Program-made: the position numbers and the translations under genes
The notes under the pieces: model-generated
Told to the model about the DNA's origin: nothing
Seen by the model: the letters and a program-made list of their open reading frames with translations, nothing else
The model's database searches: none
In this document: piece by piece, positions 38,038 to 47,468 of the stretch
Position numbering within the stretch: the first letter of the stretch is position 1
Layout of the letters: each line of letters begins with the position of its first letter
Source: Betaproteobacteria bacterium
GTDB lineage: Bacteria > Pseudomonadota > Gammaproteobacteria > Burkholderiales > Rhodocyclaceae
Direction of reading: 5' to 3'
DNA: 64,000 nucleotides
NCBI GenBank assembly: GCA_020621405.1
Contig: JAHRYN010000003.1
Coordinates: forward strand, 1 to 64,000

Positions 38038-38565
38038 TTGTCCCGTCCGAAACTTCATTTCGCACTTGCGCTGTCCGCACTGCTGCACGCGCTGTTGCTG
38101 CTGTGGCCACAGCACACGGACGACACGCCGCCCGCCGAAGCGGTACGACTGCAGGCGCGGCTGCGCACGCCCGAGGCCCCGGCCGCCGCACAGGAGGAAG
38201 CACCGCCGGCCGAAACGTTGCTGAAGGACACCCGGGAAGAACGCGCGGACACCAACCACCATGCCGCTGCCGCACTCAGCGCTGCCCGGCCGGCGCGCAC
38301 CGCGCATGCGCGCGAACAGGCACAGCGCCAGCTCAACCGTCATGTGTTCTATCCACCGGAAGCAGTGGCACAGGGACTGGAAGGCGACGTGAAACTGCGG
38401 CTGCTGCTCGATCCGGCCGGCCGCGTAATCGAGGCAGCCATCATGTCGGGCAGCGGACACCGGATACTCGATCAGGCGGCACTCGATGCCGCAAGGCAGA
38501 TCGGCCGCATCGATGCCGGCGGCGCACGCGAACTGCTGCTGCCGGTTGCGTTCAGGCTGGAATAG
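38038..38565 (+). CDS. TonB-like energy-transducing protein
   Basis: 175 residues from TTG 38038. A short basic N-terminus and one membrane helix (FALALSALLHALLLLW) anchor it in the inner membrane. The Pro/Ala/Glu-rich periplasmic linker is short, and the TonB C-terminal domain covers about residues 100-175 (YPPEAVAQGLEGDVKLRLLL, SGSGHRILDQAALDAARQI). It lacks neighbouring exbB/exbD or a receptor, so it could be a TonB variant with a non-iron role. TTG is the only start before the membrane helix. Confidence 0.8.
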   Translation: MSRPKLHFALALSALLHALLLLWPQHTDDTPPAEAVRLQARLRTPEAPAAAQEEAPPAETLLKDTREERADTNHHAAAALSAARPARTAHAREQAQRQLNRHVFYPPEAVAQGLEGDVKLRLLLDPAGRVIEAAIMSGSGHRILDQAALDAARQIGRIDAGGARELLLPVAFRLE

Positions 38566-38588
38566 ACAGGCCGGAGGCCGGCAGACGC

Positions 38589-38792
38589 TTACGCCGGCTC
38601 CTGATCGTCGGCCACCGGCGCTGACTCATCCGGCACCCGGTACTCCTCGTTCGCCCAGGCGCCGAAATCGACATCCTTGCAGCGCATGCTGCAGAACGGA
38701 CGCGCCGGGTTGGACGGGGCATACAGGGCCGGCCGTCCGCAACGCGGACAGGTGACGGTACGGCCTTCGGATTTCGGCAACGGCGTGTTCAC
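38589..38792 (-). CDS. yacG: DNA gyrase inhibitor / zinc protein YacG
   Basis: 67 residues with the four-cysteine zinc knuckle TCPRCGRPAL ... PFCSMRCKDVDFGAW, diagnostic of YacG, which binds GyrB and blocks DNA binding. The start is GTG 38792, overlapping the zapD stop as GTGA. The zapD-yacG order and closeness to coaE match the E. coli coaE-zapD-yacG cluster. The acidic tail (PDESAPVADDQEPA) is not conserved in the family. Confidence 0.93.
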   Translation of the reverse strand: MNTPLPKSEGRTVTCPRCGRPALYAPSNPARPFCSMRCKDVDFGAWANEEYRVPDESAPVADDQEPA

Positions 38793-39544
38793 AGATTGCA
38801 GAAAGTCAGTTCGAAACCAACGTCGATCTCCGTGACGCGCGGCCGGGCGTGGCCGCCGGGGGCGACGAAGCGGATGTTCAGCGCGTACTTGTTGGCGCTG
38901 ATTTCCGGCGTGACCGCCTCGTTCTTGGCGACCCGCAGACGCAGCATCTGGGCCGACTTGCCGCCCATCATCTGCTGGAAGGCGCCACTGCCGGCGACAT
39001 GGCGCTCGGGCCGGCCGCTGGCGCGCAGCAGACGCAGCACGATGGTCAGTCCGTCGCGGATCGGCAGCATCGGCGTCAGCCACCCGGCCAGGTCGGCCTG
39101 CCGCAGTGCGGCGTCACGGTGCCGCCAGTAGTGGTAGGACGGCAGATCGAATTCGCACAACCCGCCGGGAATCGCGGCGCGGCTCTTGATGCTCATCAGC
39201 CACTCGTTCTCGCGCAGGTACTGGCCGATCTTGCCGGCCATCGCCAGCAGTGCCGAACTGGCCTGCTCAATCTCGTACAGCGCGCCGGAAAGCGCTTCTT
39301 CGGAAATGTCGGGATTGTTGCGGAAGGACATCAGCGTCTGCCGCTGACGTTCGAGTTCCTGCACCAGATCGACCTTGAGGTCAGCCCGGGATGCGACTTC
39401 GAGAATCTCGAACAGGCTGACCAGAGCGACGTGGTGCTCATGCGAACCCTCCGCACGCATGAAGTGCTGCGTACGTTCGAACAGATCCTCCAGGCGCAGC
39501 AGTGTGCGTATGCGCTCGTTCAGAGGGTATTCGTAAGTGATCAA
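38789..39544 (-). CDS. zapD: Cell division protein ZapD
   Basis: 251 residues. ZapD cross-links FtsZ filaments at the division site. Family marks: YEYPLNERIRTLLRLEDLF at the N-terminus, GGLCEFDLPSYHYW and WLTPMLPIRDGLTIVLRLLR in the beta-domain. The frame begins at a TTG (39544), with the conserved PLNERIRT at residue 7, so an ATG further in would remove the family's first helix. Followed by yacG with overlapping codons. Confidence 0.95.
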   Translation of the reverse strand: MITYEYPLNERIRTLLRLEDLFERTQHFMRAEGSHEHHVALVSLFEILEVASRADLKVDLVQELERQRQTLMSFRNNPDISEEALSGALYEIEQASSALLAMAGKIGQYLRENEWLMSIKSRAAIPGGLCEFDLPSYHYWRHRDAALRQADLAGWLTPMLPIRDGLTIVLRLLRASGRPERHVAGSGAFQQMMGGKSAQMLRLRVAKNEAVTPEISANKYALNIRFVAPGGHARPRVTEIDVGFELTFCNL

Positions 39545-39605
39545 AGGGGCTTGTCCGGCACAAGTTCAAGCAAATTCTCATGATTCTGACGGAAAAGACG
39601 CACCG

Positions 39606-40229
39606 TCACAACGACTGCAACGGCTTTTCGCCAGCGGCCAGCGCCAGGTAGCGGGCGTGCAGCGTCTCGACCTGTGGCGCAAGCGCCCCGGCCTCGGTCG
39701 AATTGTCGATCACATCGTCGGCCGCGGCCCTCCTCTGAGCGCGCGTGGCCTGCGCCGAAATGATGCGATCGACCTCGTCAGCCGGCAATCCGCTGCGCGT
39801 CATCACGCGTGCGCGCTGCACCTCGGTCGGGCAGTCGATGACGAGCACCCGGTTGCAGCGCTTCGACCAGTCGCCGGATTCGACCAGCAGCGGTACTGCA
39901 ACGACGACGTAGGGCGCGTCGCAGGCATCGATTTCACGCTGCACCCGGGCGCGGATCAGCGGATGCAGCAGCGCCTCGAGCCGCGCACGGGCCGTGGCGT
40001 CGGCAAACACATGGGTACGCATCCGGCCCCGGTCCAGAGCGCCATCAGGCGTGATGAAGGCGTCGCCGAAGGCCTGCCGCAATGCTTCGATCGCGGCGCC
40101 GCCCGGTGCGGTCAGCGCATGCGCGATGCGGTCGGTATCCACCAGACCGGCGCCGTGCGCGACGAACAGGTCGGCCACGGTGGATTTGCCGCTGCCTATG
40201 CCTCCGGTCAGGCCGACGACGAAAGTCAC
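39606..40229 (-). CDS. coaE: Dephospho-CoA kinase CoaE
   Basis: 207 residues. Phosphorylates the ribose 3'-hydroxyl of dephospho-CoA, the last step of coenzyme A synthesis. P-loop GLTGGIGSGKST is at about residues 6-17, and DTDRIAH, PLLVESGDW and VDCP-type VIDCPTEVQ follow. Two GTG codons are possible; 40229 overlaps the SPOR gene stop as GTGA and gives the family length, while 40235 adds two residues. The pilD gene often found before zapD is absent. Confidence 0.95.
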   Translation of the reverse strand: MTFVVGLTGGIGSGKSTVADLFVAHGAGLVDTDRIAHALTAPGGAAIEALRQAFGDAFITPDGALDRGRMRTHVFADATARARLEALLHPLIRARVQREIDACDAPYVVVAVPLLVESGDWSKRCNRVLVIDCPTEVQRARVMTRSGLPADEVDRIISAQATRAQRRAAADDVIDNSTEAGALAPQVETLHARYLALAAGEKPLQSL

Positions 40230-40888
40230 GGGCACTCGGTCGGTTCAGCGTCGCCGACCGATTCGTGCACACCGGCCAGCAGCGCATCGATCGCCGGCAC
40301 GGCACCGCGCAGTGAAATCTGGTAACGCCCGGCCTTGCCTTCCCGCGGCGAAATGCGCGCACTGCGCACGCCCCTGCCGGTCAGCGTCGACAGGAGTTCC
40401 CTGGCTGCCGGTTCGGTCTTGAACAGCCCGAGCGAAATGGCCAGCTTCTGCGGATCGACCGGATCCGCCATGATGATCATGTCGCGTACACCGAGTGCTC
40501 GCAATTCCGCCTGCTTGCGCTCCGCCTGCTGACGCGACATCAGATCCGGCACATTGACCCACCAGGACGTCGTTTCCGTCAGCTCCAACTCGGCAAGCTG
40601 CACCGCGACCTGCTGTTCGCGGATGCGCGCCGCGACCGCATCGACCTGCTCGCGCACAAGTCCGCTCAGCGCACGGCAACCGGCGGGCTCGCCGGCAAGC
40701 TGCGCTGGGGGCGGCGCGGCGACCGGCTGAGCGGCACCGTCGGATGCCAGCACGCGGATGCGCTCGGGCCTGATCTGGCTGGACATGCGTTGCGGCTCCC
40801 TGCCGTCGCGACTGCCGCCTACCAGGCCAGCCACGAAGGGATAAAGCACAATATTGATCAGCAGCAGGATGAAAAAGGCCAGACGCAT
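40226..40888 (-). CDS. SPOR-domain inner-membrane protein
   Basis: 220 residues. One membrane helix near the start (MRLAFFILLLINIVLYPFVA), a Pro/Ala/Arg-rich periplasmic stalk and a C-terminal SPOR domain (about 120-205; WWVNVPDLMSRQQAERKQAE, ISLGLFKTEPAARELLSTL) that binds denuded septal peptidoglycan. The birA-coaX-SPOR order is common in betaproteobacteria. Start at ATG 40888; the upstream ATG at 40927 adds a polar segment. A division-linked role is inferred from the domain. Confidence 0.85.
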   Translation of the reverse strand: MRLAFFILLLINIVLYPFVAGLVGGSRDGREPQRMSSQIRPERIRVLASDGAAQPVAAPPPAQLAGEPAGCRALSGLVREQVDAVAARIREQQVAVQLAELELTETTSWWVNVPDLMSRQQAERKQAELRALGVRDMIIMADPVDPQKLAISLGLFKTEPAARELLSTLTGRGVRSARISPREGKAGRYQISLRGAVPAIDALLAGVHESVGDAEPTECP

Positions 40889-40945
40889 CCGAAAATTACC
40901 GTGGGTGTTTTCCGGCGGGTGACGCAACGCCGGAACAATGGAACG

Positions 40946-41674
40946 TCATTTCAACACATTCGTTCCGTCATTCTGCAATGCCAGCCGGGACAGGCCCAGC
41001 AGCACCAGATTGCCGGCGACGCGATGCGCACAGCGCAGACGGGGCGAAATCAGCGCCGCCGCGCCGCCCGACAGCAGCACCTGTGCGTCGCCCCCCAGCT
41101 GGCCATGAACCCGTTCGATCAGCGCCGCCTGCGCATCGACGGCAGCATTGTGAATGGCATCGTCGGTATTGCGCGGCCAGTGGGCTGCATTGCCGCTGGC
41201 CAGCGGCAATGCAGCGGTGTTGCGGGCCAGCGAGGTCAGCATCAGCTGCACGCCGGGCAGGATGTAGCCACCGAGGAAACGGCCTTCGGCGTCCAGCGCG
41301 TCGACCGTCGTCGCGGTGCCGGCCGTGGCCACCACCAGCGGACCGGAACAGAGGCTGCGCGCACCTATCAGCGCCACCCAGCGGTCGGCGCCAAGCTGGG
41401 CCGGATCGTCGTACAGGCTGGTGATGCCGCATTCGCTCGCGCTGGCACGTACCCGGCGCGCCACACACCCGGCCGGCAGCGTGGCGCGGATCAGCACATC
41501 GACCGCGTCGCCGGCCACACAGGTATAGAGCGCCGACGTCGCCGCCTGCCAGGCACCGGCCAGCGCACCGGCGTCCAGACCTGCGAGGTCAGCGGCCGCG
41601 TCATCGCACGGTGTCTTGCCGTCGAACCAGGCCCACTTGATGCGGCTGTTGCCGGCATCGATCAGCAACTGCAT
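40946..41674 (-). CDS. coaX: Type III pantothenate kinase CoaX
   Basis: 242 residues of the ASKHA fold. N-terminal phosphate loop MQLLIDAGNSRIKWAWFDG, then GADRWVALIGARS, VVATAGTATTVDAL and GGYILPGVQLMLTSL, all diagnostic for CoaX. It phosphorylates pantothenate, the first committed step of CoA synthesis, is not inhibited by CoA and needs a monovalent cation. With coaE it brackets the SPOR gene. Starts 2 bases after the birA stop. Confidence 0.96.
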   Translation of the reverse strand: MQLLIDAGNSRIKWAWFDGKTPCDDAAADLAGLDAGALAGAWQAATSALYTCVAGDAVDVLIRATLPAGCVARRVRASASECGITSLYDDPAQLGADRWVALIGARSLCSGPLVVATAGTATTVDALDAEGRFLGGYILPGVQLMLTSLARNTAALPLASGNAAHWPRNTDDAIHNAAVDAQAALIERVHGQLGGDAQVLLSGGAAALISPRLRCAHRVAGNLVLLGLSRLALQNDGTNVLK

Positions 41675-41675
41675 G

Positions 41676-42488
41676 TCAGCGCGCTCCTGTCGGATCGGCG
41701 CGCAGCGACACGTCACCGGCCAGCACGCGCTCGATACGCCCGCCGCAGTCGAGCAGCAGCGCGCCGTCGCGATCGACGCCGACGCAGCGGCCACGCAGCG
41801 ACACCAGACGCGCCTGCGGCTCGTCGAGCATGACGACATCGCGCCCGGCGTGCAGGTTGTAGCCGTTCCAGCGTTCGCCGAAGGCGGCAAAGCCCTGGTC
41901 GGCGAACAGCGGAAGCGCATCGGCAAGTGCATCGAGCAGCGCCGCGGCAAGCCGCAGCCAGTCGTCCTGACCGGGCGTGTCGGCATACAAGGCGACCGGC
42001 GGGCTGGCGTAGTCACCCTCGGCCGGCGGCGCGAGATTGACGCCGACACCGATCACGGCACGCGTGCCACCACCGGATGCCGACGCCAGCTCGATCAGAA
42101 TGCCGCCCAGTTTGCCGCCATGGCGCATCAGGTCATTCGGCCATTTCAGCGCGATGCCATCCACGCCCTGCGCCACCAGCGCATCGGCCAGGGCGACGCC
42201 GACGGCAAGGCTCAGGCCGGCCAGCGCATCGGCCCGGCAGGGGAAATCGAAGGCCAGCGAAAAGGTGAGGCTGTCGCCCGGACGGGCCGACCAGATGCGT
42301 CCGCGCCGCCCGCGGCCGGCCGTCTGCTCAAGCGCGAACAGCGCAACCGGCGTCGGATCGGAGCGTCTGACCAGCTCGGAGTTGGTGCTGTCGCAACGCG
42401 CCTGCACCTCGATTGACCAGTGGGCCGGCACCTTCCTGCCCAGTACGCGCAACGCGTCGGCACGGCGGGATTCTCGTTCGATCTTCAT
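41676..42488 (-). CDS. birA: Biotin-[acetyl-CoA carboxylase] ligase BirA (short form)
   Basis: 270 residues. Motifs: CDSTNSEL, ALEQTAGRGRRGRIWSA (biotinyl-AMP loop, GRGRRGR), LKWPNDLMRHGGKLGGILIE and VIGVGVNLAPP, plus a short C-terminal SH3-like domain. It activates biotin and attaches it to the carrier subunit of acetyl-CoA carboxylase. The N-terminal DNA-binding domain of E. coli BirA is missing, so it is unlikely to repress biotin genes. First gene of birA-coaX-SPOR-coaE. Confidence 0.95.
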   Translation of the reverse strand: MKIERESRRADALRVLGRKVPAHWSIEVQARCDSTNSELVRRSDPTPVALFALEQTAGRGRRGRIWSARPGDSLTFSLAFDFPCRADALAGLSLAVGVALADALVAQGVDGIALKWPNDLMRHGGKLGGILIELASASGGGTRAVIGVGVNLAPPAEGDYASPPVALYADTPGQDDWLRLAAALLDALADALPLFADQGFAAFGERWNGYNLHAGRDVVMLDEPQARLVSLRGRCVGVDRDGALLLDCGGRIERVLAGDVSLRADPTGAR

Positions 42489-42570
42489 GGCCCGTGATTC
42501 TAGGGGCTTGTCGACATCATGAGCAGCCCGCTGGCGATCCGGACGACCCGATGCCGGCAGCGCGCGCGAT

Positions 42571-43986
42571 CTACTCGGCGTCGCTTTCGGCGTCCCGGCC
42601 GCCTTCGATGTTCAGTTCCTGGATCTTGCGCGTGATGGTGTTGCGCCCGATGCCCAGCAGCTGTGCCGATTCGATGCGCCGGCCGCCGGTGCTGGCCAGC
42701 GCACGGCGTATCAGGGTGCGCTCGAACTCCTGCACCAGATGATCGAACAGCGCCGGCTGCTTGAGGGCGATCAGGCGGTCGACCTCGGACGCGAGCGCCG
42801 AGCCCCAGTCGCCGGTCGTCTCGCGCGCAGGCTGGCTGCGCAGCTCCGCCGGCAGATCCTTGACGTCGACCGTCTGTCCCGGCGCCATCACCGTGAGCCA
42901 GTGACACAGGTTTTCAAGCTGCCGCACATTGCCCGGAAATTCGAGTCCCTGCAGATAGCGCATCGCCGGTTCCGACAGCCGCTTGGCGTCGACGCCCAGC
43001 TCCTGCGCGCTCTTGGTCATGAAGTGCTGGGCCAGCAGCACGATGTCCTCGCGCCGCTCGCGCAGCGGCGGAATGCGCAGCCGGATCACGTTCAGGCGGT
43101 GGAACAGGTCCTCCCGGAACAGGCCCTGCCTGACCCGATCCTCCAGATTCTGGTGGGTGGCCGCGATCACCCGGACGTTCGACTTGATCGGCGAGTGGCC
43201 GCCTACGCGGTAGAAGTGCCCGTCGGACAGCACACGCAGCAGCCGGGTCTGCAGTTCCGGCGGCATGTCGCCGATTTCGTCGAGGAACAGCGTGCCGCCA
43301 TCGGCCTGCTCGAAGCGGCCGCGGCGCATCGCGGTGGCGCCGGTGAAGGCACCACGTTCGTGCCCGAACAACTCGGATTCGAGCAGATCGCGCGGAATCG
43401 CAGCCGTGTTGATCGCGATGAAGGGCGCGTCGCGACGCGGCGAGTGCCGGTGCAGCGCACGCGCGACCAGTTCCTTGCCGGTTCCGGACTCGCCGTTGAT
43501 CAGCACCGTGGCGTGGCTCTGGGCCAGGCGGCCGATGGCGCGGAACACCTCCTGCATCGACGCCGCCTTGCCGAGGATTTCCGGCGCCATGTCGGCTTCG
43601 GCCGGCGCACTGGCCTGGTGCATGCTCTCCTCGATCGCCCTGCGCACCAGTTCGATTGCGTGATCGACGTCGAATGGCTTGGGCAGGTACTCGAATGCGC
43701 CTCCCTGGAACGCCGCAACCGCACTGTCCAGGTCGGAGTAGGCGGTCATGATGATGACCGGCAGGCTCGGATGCCGTGCCTTCACCTTCTCCAGCAGCGA
43801 CAGGCCGGACTCGCCCGGCATGCGTATGTCCGACACCAGCACCTGCGGCAGTCCGCCGGCATCCAGCGCGTCGAGGGCCTCCTGTGCCGAGGCGAAGGCG
43901 GAATAAGCGATGGATTCGCGGGCGAGCGCCTTTTCCAGCACCCACCTGATCGAACGGTCGTCATCAACGATCCAGACCGGATTCAT
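42571..43986 (-). CDS. ntrC: Nitrogen regulator NtrC (sigma-54 activator)
   Basis: 471 residues. A receiver domain with phospho-acceptor Asp53 (VSDIRMPG), an AAA+ domain with Walker A GESGTGKE, the sigma-54 contact loop GAFTGA and switch ADGGTLFLDEIGDM, and a Fis-type helix-turn-helix at the C-terminus (AQLLGIGRNTITRKIQEL). It activates nitrogen-scavenging promoters when NtrB phosphorylates it. The NtrC boxes found upstream of glnA in this window are its expected targets. Lies 10 bases after ntrB. Confidence 0.97.
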   Translation of the reverse strand: MNPVWIVDDDRSIRWVLEKALARESIAYSAFASAQEALDALDAGGLPQVLVSDIRMPGESGLSLLEKVKARHPSLPVIIMTAYSDLDSAVAAFQGGAFEYLPKPFDVDHAIELVRRAIEESMHQASAPAEADMAPEILGKAASMQEVFRAIGRLAQSHATVLINGESGTGKELVARALHRHSPRRDAPFIAINTAAIPRDLLESELFGHERGAFTGATAMRRGRFEQADGGTLFLDEIGDMPPELQTRLLRVLSDGHFYRVGGHSPIKSNVRVIAATHQNLEDRVRQGLFREDLFHRLNVIRLRIPPLRERREDIVLLAQHFMTKSAQELGVDAKRLSEPAMRYLQGLEFPGNVRQLENLCHWLTVMAPGQTVDVKDLPAELRSQPARETTGDWGSALASEVDRLIALKQPALFDHLVQEFERTLIRRALASTGGRRIESAQLLGIGRNTITRKIQELNIEGGRDAESDAE

Positions 43987-43996
43987 GGCTTCTCCG

Positions 43997-45076
43997 TCAA
44001 TTGCCCTGTTTGAAGGGCAGCAAGATTGTGAAAACTGTATTTCCCGGACGCGTCTGCACCTCGATGGTGCCGTGGTGCTGGTGGACGAAGCTCTGCGCGA
44101 GCGTAAGTCCGAGGCCGGTGCCACCGTCACGGCCTGAAACCAGCGGATAGAAGATGCGATCCATCAGGTCTTCCGGGATGCCGGGGCCGTTGTCGATCAC
44201 TTGCAATTCGAGTGCCAGCTTGTGCCGGCGCTTGGCCAGCGTGGCCTGACGATGGGCACGCGTACGCAGCCGGATGCGTCCTTCGCCATTCATCGCCTGC
44301 GCCGCATTGCGCGCGATATTGAGTACCACCTGTATGAGCTGTTCGCGGTCCGCCGTCAGGTCGGGCAGACTGGTGTCATAGTCCCGTTCTACCGTGACGC
44401 TGGGAAATTCCGACGCGATCAGCAGACGCACGCGTTCCAGCACCTCGTGCACGCTGACGGTCGACACCTGCATCGCACGGTGCGAATGCAGCAGGCGGTT
44501 CATCAGGTCCTGCAGGCGATCGGATTCCTTGATGATGACCTGCGTGTATTCACGCAGTTCCGGGCGCTCCAGCTCGCCTTCGAGCAGTTGCGCCGCACCG
44601 CGTATGCCACCCAGCGGATTCTTGATTTCATGCGCCAGATTGCGGATGAGCTCGCGATTGGCCTGCTGCTGCTGTTGCAGCTGCTCCTCGCGTGCAATGC
44701 GCAGCTGCTGGTCGATCGGACGGAACTCGAGCAGGATGCGCGCGGCATCGGCCTGGACCGGAGACACCGTGCAATCGAGCTGCAGCGGACCGCCGATCGG
44801 CCGGTCGATCGCAAGATTGTGACCGGTGTAGCTCCAGTCATTGGCCAGCGCATTGTCGAGCGCCAGATTCAGGCCGTGCGATGGCCCGATCAGCCGGTCG
44901 CAATGCTTGCCCAGCAGTTTGGACGTACTGACCGCAAACAGGTTTTCCGCTGCGGGATTCAGATAGACGATGCACCGTTCGGCATCGAGCAGTGCAACCG
45001 CACTGGCCAGCAACTCCAGCCCGCTGAAGCGCTCGGGCCAGTTGCGCGACGGTACATGTGGGTTCCGTGAATTCAT
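43997..45076 (-). CDS. ntrB: Nitrogen sensor histidine kinase NtrB
   Basis: 359 residues. PAS domain at about residues 15-120 (ASAVALLDAERCIVYLNPAA), H-box NLAHEIKNPLGGIRGAAQLL with the phosphorylated His at about 147, and an ATPase domain with NIARNAAQAM, VIDNGPGIPEDL and GGTGLGLTLAQ. Cytoplasmic, no membrane segments. PII protein should stimulate its phosphatase activity. Start at ATG 45076; a GTG at 45085 adds three residues. Confidence 0.96.
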   Translation of the reverse strand: MNSRNPHVPSRNWPERFSGLELLASAVALLDAERCIVYLNPAAENLFAVSTSKLLGKHCDRLIGPSHGLNLALDNALANDWSYTGHNLAIDRPIGGPLQLDCTVSPVQADAARILLEFRPIDQQLRIAREEQLQQQQQANRELIRNLAHEIKNPLGGIRGAAQLLEGELERPELREYTQVIIKESDRLQDLMNRLLHSHRAMQVSTVSVHEVLERVRLLIASEFPSVTVERDYDTSLPDLTADREQLIQVVLNIARNAAQAMNGEGRIRLRTRAHRQATLAKRRHKLALELQVIDNGPGIPEDLMDRIFYPLVSGRDGGTGLGLTLAQSFVHQHHGTIEVQTRPGNTVFTILLPFKQGN

Positions 45077-45139
45077 GTCCGGCACTCACGCAAGAAGCGC
45101 GCCAGTGATGGACAGCTCGCGATCGGGCCGCGCGACCGG

Positions 45140-45625
45140 TCAGGGCAGCTTCGACAACTCCTTGCGCAGGGCGTCGATATTGCGCTCGTGCAGTGCGACA
45201 TTGTCCTTGAGTCCCTGTATGCGTTCGAGGTATTTCTGGTAGTTGCGCTCGTCACCCAGACGAACCGCCTCCCCCTCGGCCAATGCCTTCCGGGCCTCGT
45301 CCAGACTCTTGTTTTCGGCATCCAGTTCGGCTTCGAGGATGCGCCGGCGCTCGCTGTCGCGCGCCTTCTGCTGATCGCCGCTGACACTCGGGAAACCGCC
45401 GGGGCTGGCACCTGCCGATGCCGGCTTGTGAGACGAGGACGCCGGCCCCGGTACCGAACTGACCGGCATTTCACTGGACAACAGCTTGCATCCGCGGGCA
45501 TTGGCCTTGTCATTCGTATAGGTGACATGGCCATCGCCATCGACGCATTTGAAGACGTCGGCGCAGACAGGCAGTGCCAGCAGCGTGCCGGCGGCGATCA
45601 GAAGACGGACAAGACCTCGTAGCAT
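45140..45625 (-). CDS. Exported DUF4124 protein with coiled-coil tail
   Basis: 161 residues. Signal peptide to about residue 22 (LIAAGTLLALPVCA), then a DUF4124 segment (ADVFKCVDGDGHVTYTND, with a cysteine pair CV...GCK), a Ser/Pro-rich linker and a C-terminal coiled coil rich in Glu, Arg and Lys. Function unknown. Its place between glnA and ntrB is frequent in betaproteobacteria. Start ATG 45625; a longer frame begins inside the glnA terminator hairpin. Confidence 0.82.
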   Translation of the reverse strand: MLRGLVRLLIAAGTLLALPVCADVFKCVDGDGHVTYTNDKANARGCKLLSSEMPVSSVPGPASSSHKPASAGASPGGFPSVSGDQQKARDSERRRILEAELDAENKSLDEARKALAEGEAVRLGDERNYQKYLERIQGLKDNVALHERNIDALRKELSKLP

Positions 45626-45690
45626 GTGGTTCACCTGGCGATTCGTGTCGAAGCAGCCCGAGTGTAGGGCGCGCACTTGTGCAGTGACAA

Positions 45691-45723
45691 TGAAAAAGGA
45701 CGGCGAATTGCCGTCCTTTTTCA
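45691..45723 (-). terminator. Terminator after glnA (symmetric)
   Basis: A perfect 14-bp stem (tgaaaaaggacggc with its complement) and 5-base loop, flanked by A5 and T5 so it can act in both directions. It stands 48 bases past the glnA stop, separating glnA from the DUF4124-ntrB-ntrC genes. Confidence 0.88.
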
Positions 45724-45770
45724 TAACGCCGCGCGCGCGGCAGTTGCCGACACGCGCTGTCAGCCCCGAA

Positions 45771-47183
45771 TCAGAGGCTGTAGTACATCTCGAACTCGAC
45801 CGGGTGGGTCGTCATGCGGGTACGGTTGACTTCCTGCATCTTCAGTTCGATGTAGGCAGCGATGAAGTCCTCCGAGAACACGCCGCCCTTGGTCAGGAAT
45901 GCGTGATCGGCCTGCAGTGCGTCCAGGGCTTCGTCGAGGCTTGCGCACACGGTCGGGATCAGCTTGTCCTCTTCCGGCGGCAGATCGTACAGGTTCTTGT
46001 CGGCCGGATCGCCCGGGTGGATCTTGTTCTGCACGCCGTCCAGACCCGCCATCATCAGTGCCGCGAAGCACAGATAGGGGTTGGCCAGCGGATCCGGGAA
46101 GCGCGTTTCGATGCGGCGTGCCTTGTCGCTGGCCACGTGCGGAATGCGGATCGACGCCGAGCGGTTGCGTGCCGAGTAGGCCAGCTTGACCGGTGCCTCG
46201 TAGTGCGGAACCAGACGCTTGTACGAATTGGTGCCCGGATTGGTGATCGCATTCAGCGCCTTGGCATGCTTGATGATGCCGCCGATGTAGTACAGCGCGA
46301 ACTCGGACAGGCCGGCGTAGCCGTTGCCTGCGAACAGATTCTTGCCATCCTTCCAGATCGACTGGTGCACGTGCATGCCCGAGCCGTTGTCGCCAACGAT
46401 GGGCTTCGGCATAAAGGTCGCGGTCTTGCCGTAGCTGTGCGCGACGTTGTGCACGATGTACTTCAGGGTCTGCGTCCAGTCGGCACGGCGCACCAGGGTG
46501 TTGAACCTGGTGCCGATCTCGTTCTGGCCGGCGGTCGCCACTTCGTGGTGATGCACTTCGACCGGAATGCCGACAGCTTCCAGCGCCAGCACCATGGCAG
46601 CGCGGATGTCATTGTGCGAATCGACCGGCGGAACCGGGAAGTAGCCGCCCTTGACCAGCGGACGGTGACCAGTGTTGCCGCTTTCGAACTTCTCGCCCGA
46701 TGCCCAGGCAGCCTCTTCCGAGAAGATCTGCACACGGCAGCCCGACATGTCGATGTTCCACTCGACGCTGTCGAAGATGAAGAATTCGGGTTCCGGACCG
46801 AAGTAGGCGGTATCGCCCAGGCCGGAGGACTTCAGGTAGGCCTCGGCGCGCTTGGCGATCGAGCGCGGGTCGCGGTCGTAACCCTTGCCATCCGACGGCT
46901 CGACGACGTCGCAGCTGATGACCAGCGTCGTTTCGTCGAAGAACGGATCGATGAACGCGGTATCCGGATCCGGCATCAACAGCATGTCCGACGCCTGAAT
47001 ACCCTTCCAGCCGGCAATCGACGAACCATCAAATGCGTGGCCTTCGGTGAACTTGTCTTCGTCGAATGCACTGATGGGCACGCCAACGTGCTGTTCCTTG
47101 CCACGGGTATCGGTAAAGCGGAAATCAACGAACTTGACCTCCTTCTCCTTGATGATGTCGAGTACCTGCTTCGCGGTGGTCAT
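45771..47183 (-). CDS. glnA: Glutamine synthetase, type I
   Basis: Condenses ammonia and glutamate to glutamine with ATP, the main entry of nitrogen into metabolism. 470 residues, dodecamer-forming GSI-beta type. [50 protein letters not shown] and [11 protein letters not shown] are present. The adenylylation tyrosine is Tyr399 in NLYDLPPEE, so GlnE control is expected. Transcription is set up for NtrC: two boxes and a sigma-54 promoter upstream. Confidence 0.98.
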   Translation of the reverse strand: MTTAKQVLDIIKEKEVKFVDFRFTDTRGKEQHVGVPISAFDEDKFTEGHAFDGSSIAGWKGIQASDMLLMPDPDTAFIDPFFDETTLVISCDVVEPSDGKGYDRDPRSIAKRAEAYLKSSGLGDTAYFGPEPEFFIFDSVEWNIDMSGCRVQIFSEEAAWASGEKFESGNTGHRPLVKGGYFPVPPVDSHNDIRAAMVLALEAVGIPVEVHHHEVATAGQNEIGTRFNTLVRRADWTQTLKYIVHNVAHSYGKTATFMPKPIVGDNGSGMHVHQSIWKDGKNLFAGNGYAGLSEFALYYIGGIIKHAKALNAITNPGTNSYKRLVPHYEAPVKLAYSARNRSASIRIPHVASDKARRIETRFPDPLANPYLCFAALMMAGLDGVQNKIHPGDPADKNLYDLPPEEDKLIPTVCASLDEALDALQADHAFLTKGGVFSEDFIAAYIELKMQEVNRTRMTTHPVEFEMYYSL

Positions 47184-47346
47184 GATCTCTCCTACGATGG
47201 ATGTATGTATTTGCTACTGGATCGGCTTAACTGGCTCATAAAAAGCAGGCCCGGCAAACGATCCGGGACGCTCCGGCATGGCAAAAAAATGACCCGGATC
47301 GACCGGGCTCACATTCGCACCACGACTTTTCCTGCTGCGCGGCATC

Positions 47347-47363
47347 AAGCAGAACCCATGCCA
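47347..47363 (-). promoter_or_regulatory. Sigma-54 promoter of glnA
   Basis: On the minus strand TGGCATGGGTTCTGCTT has the -24 element TGGCA, the -12 element TGCTT, and GG to GC 12 bases apart (47362/47361 to 47350/47349). Predicted transcript start near 47337, leaving a leader of about 154 bases. A second TGGCAC at 47393-47388 lacks a proper -12 partner. Confidence 0.8.
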
Positions 47364-47438
47364 CGCATCCACATCAGCCCCATGATTGTGCCACAGGCGG
47401 GATCGCGGCCGGTGGGATGCACAAAAGAGGCCCCGACA

Positions 47439-47453
47439 GCACCGTTTCGGTGC
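47439..47453. promoter_or_regulatory. NtrC binding site 1 of glnA
   Basis: GCACCGTTTCGGTGC is a perfect palindrome fitting the NtrC consensus GCACC-N5-GGTGC. Its centre is about 109 bases upstream of the predicted sigma-54 start. Confidence 0.85.
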
Positions 47454-47468
47454 AATAAGCAGCAATTT

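Noticed and set aside
47388-47393. TGGCAC as an alternative sigma-54 promoter for glnA
   Set aside because: The base pair at the -12 position is GG rather than GC, and its distance from the NtrC boxes fits worse than the 47363-47347 promoter.
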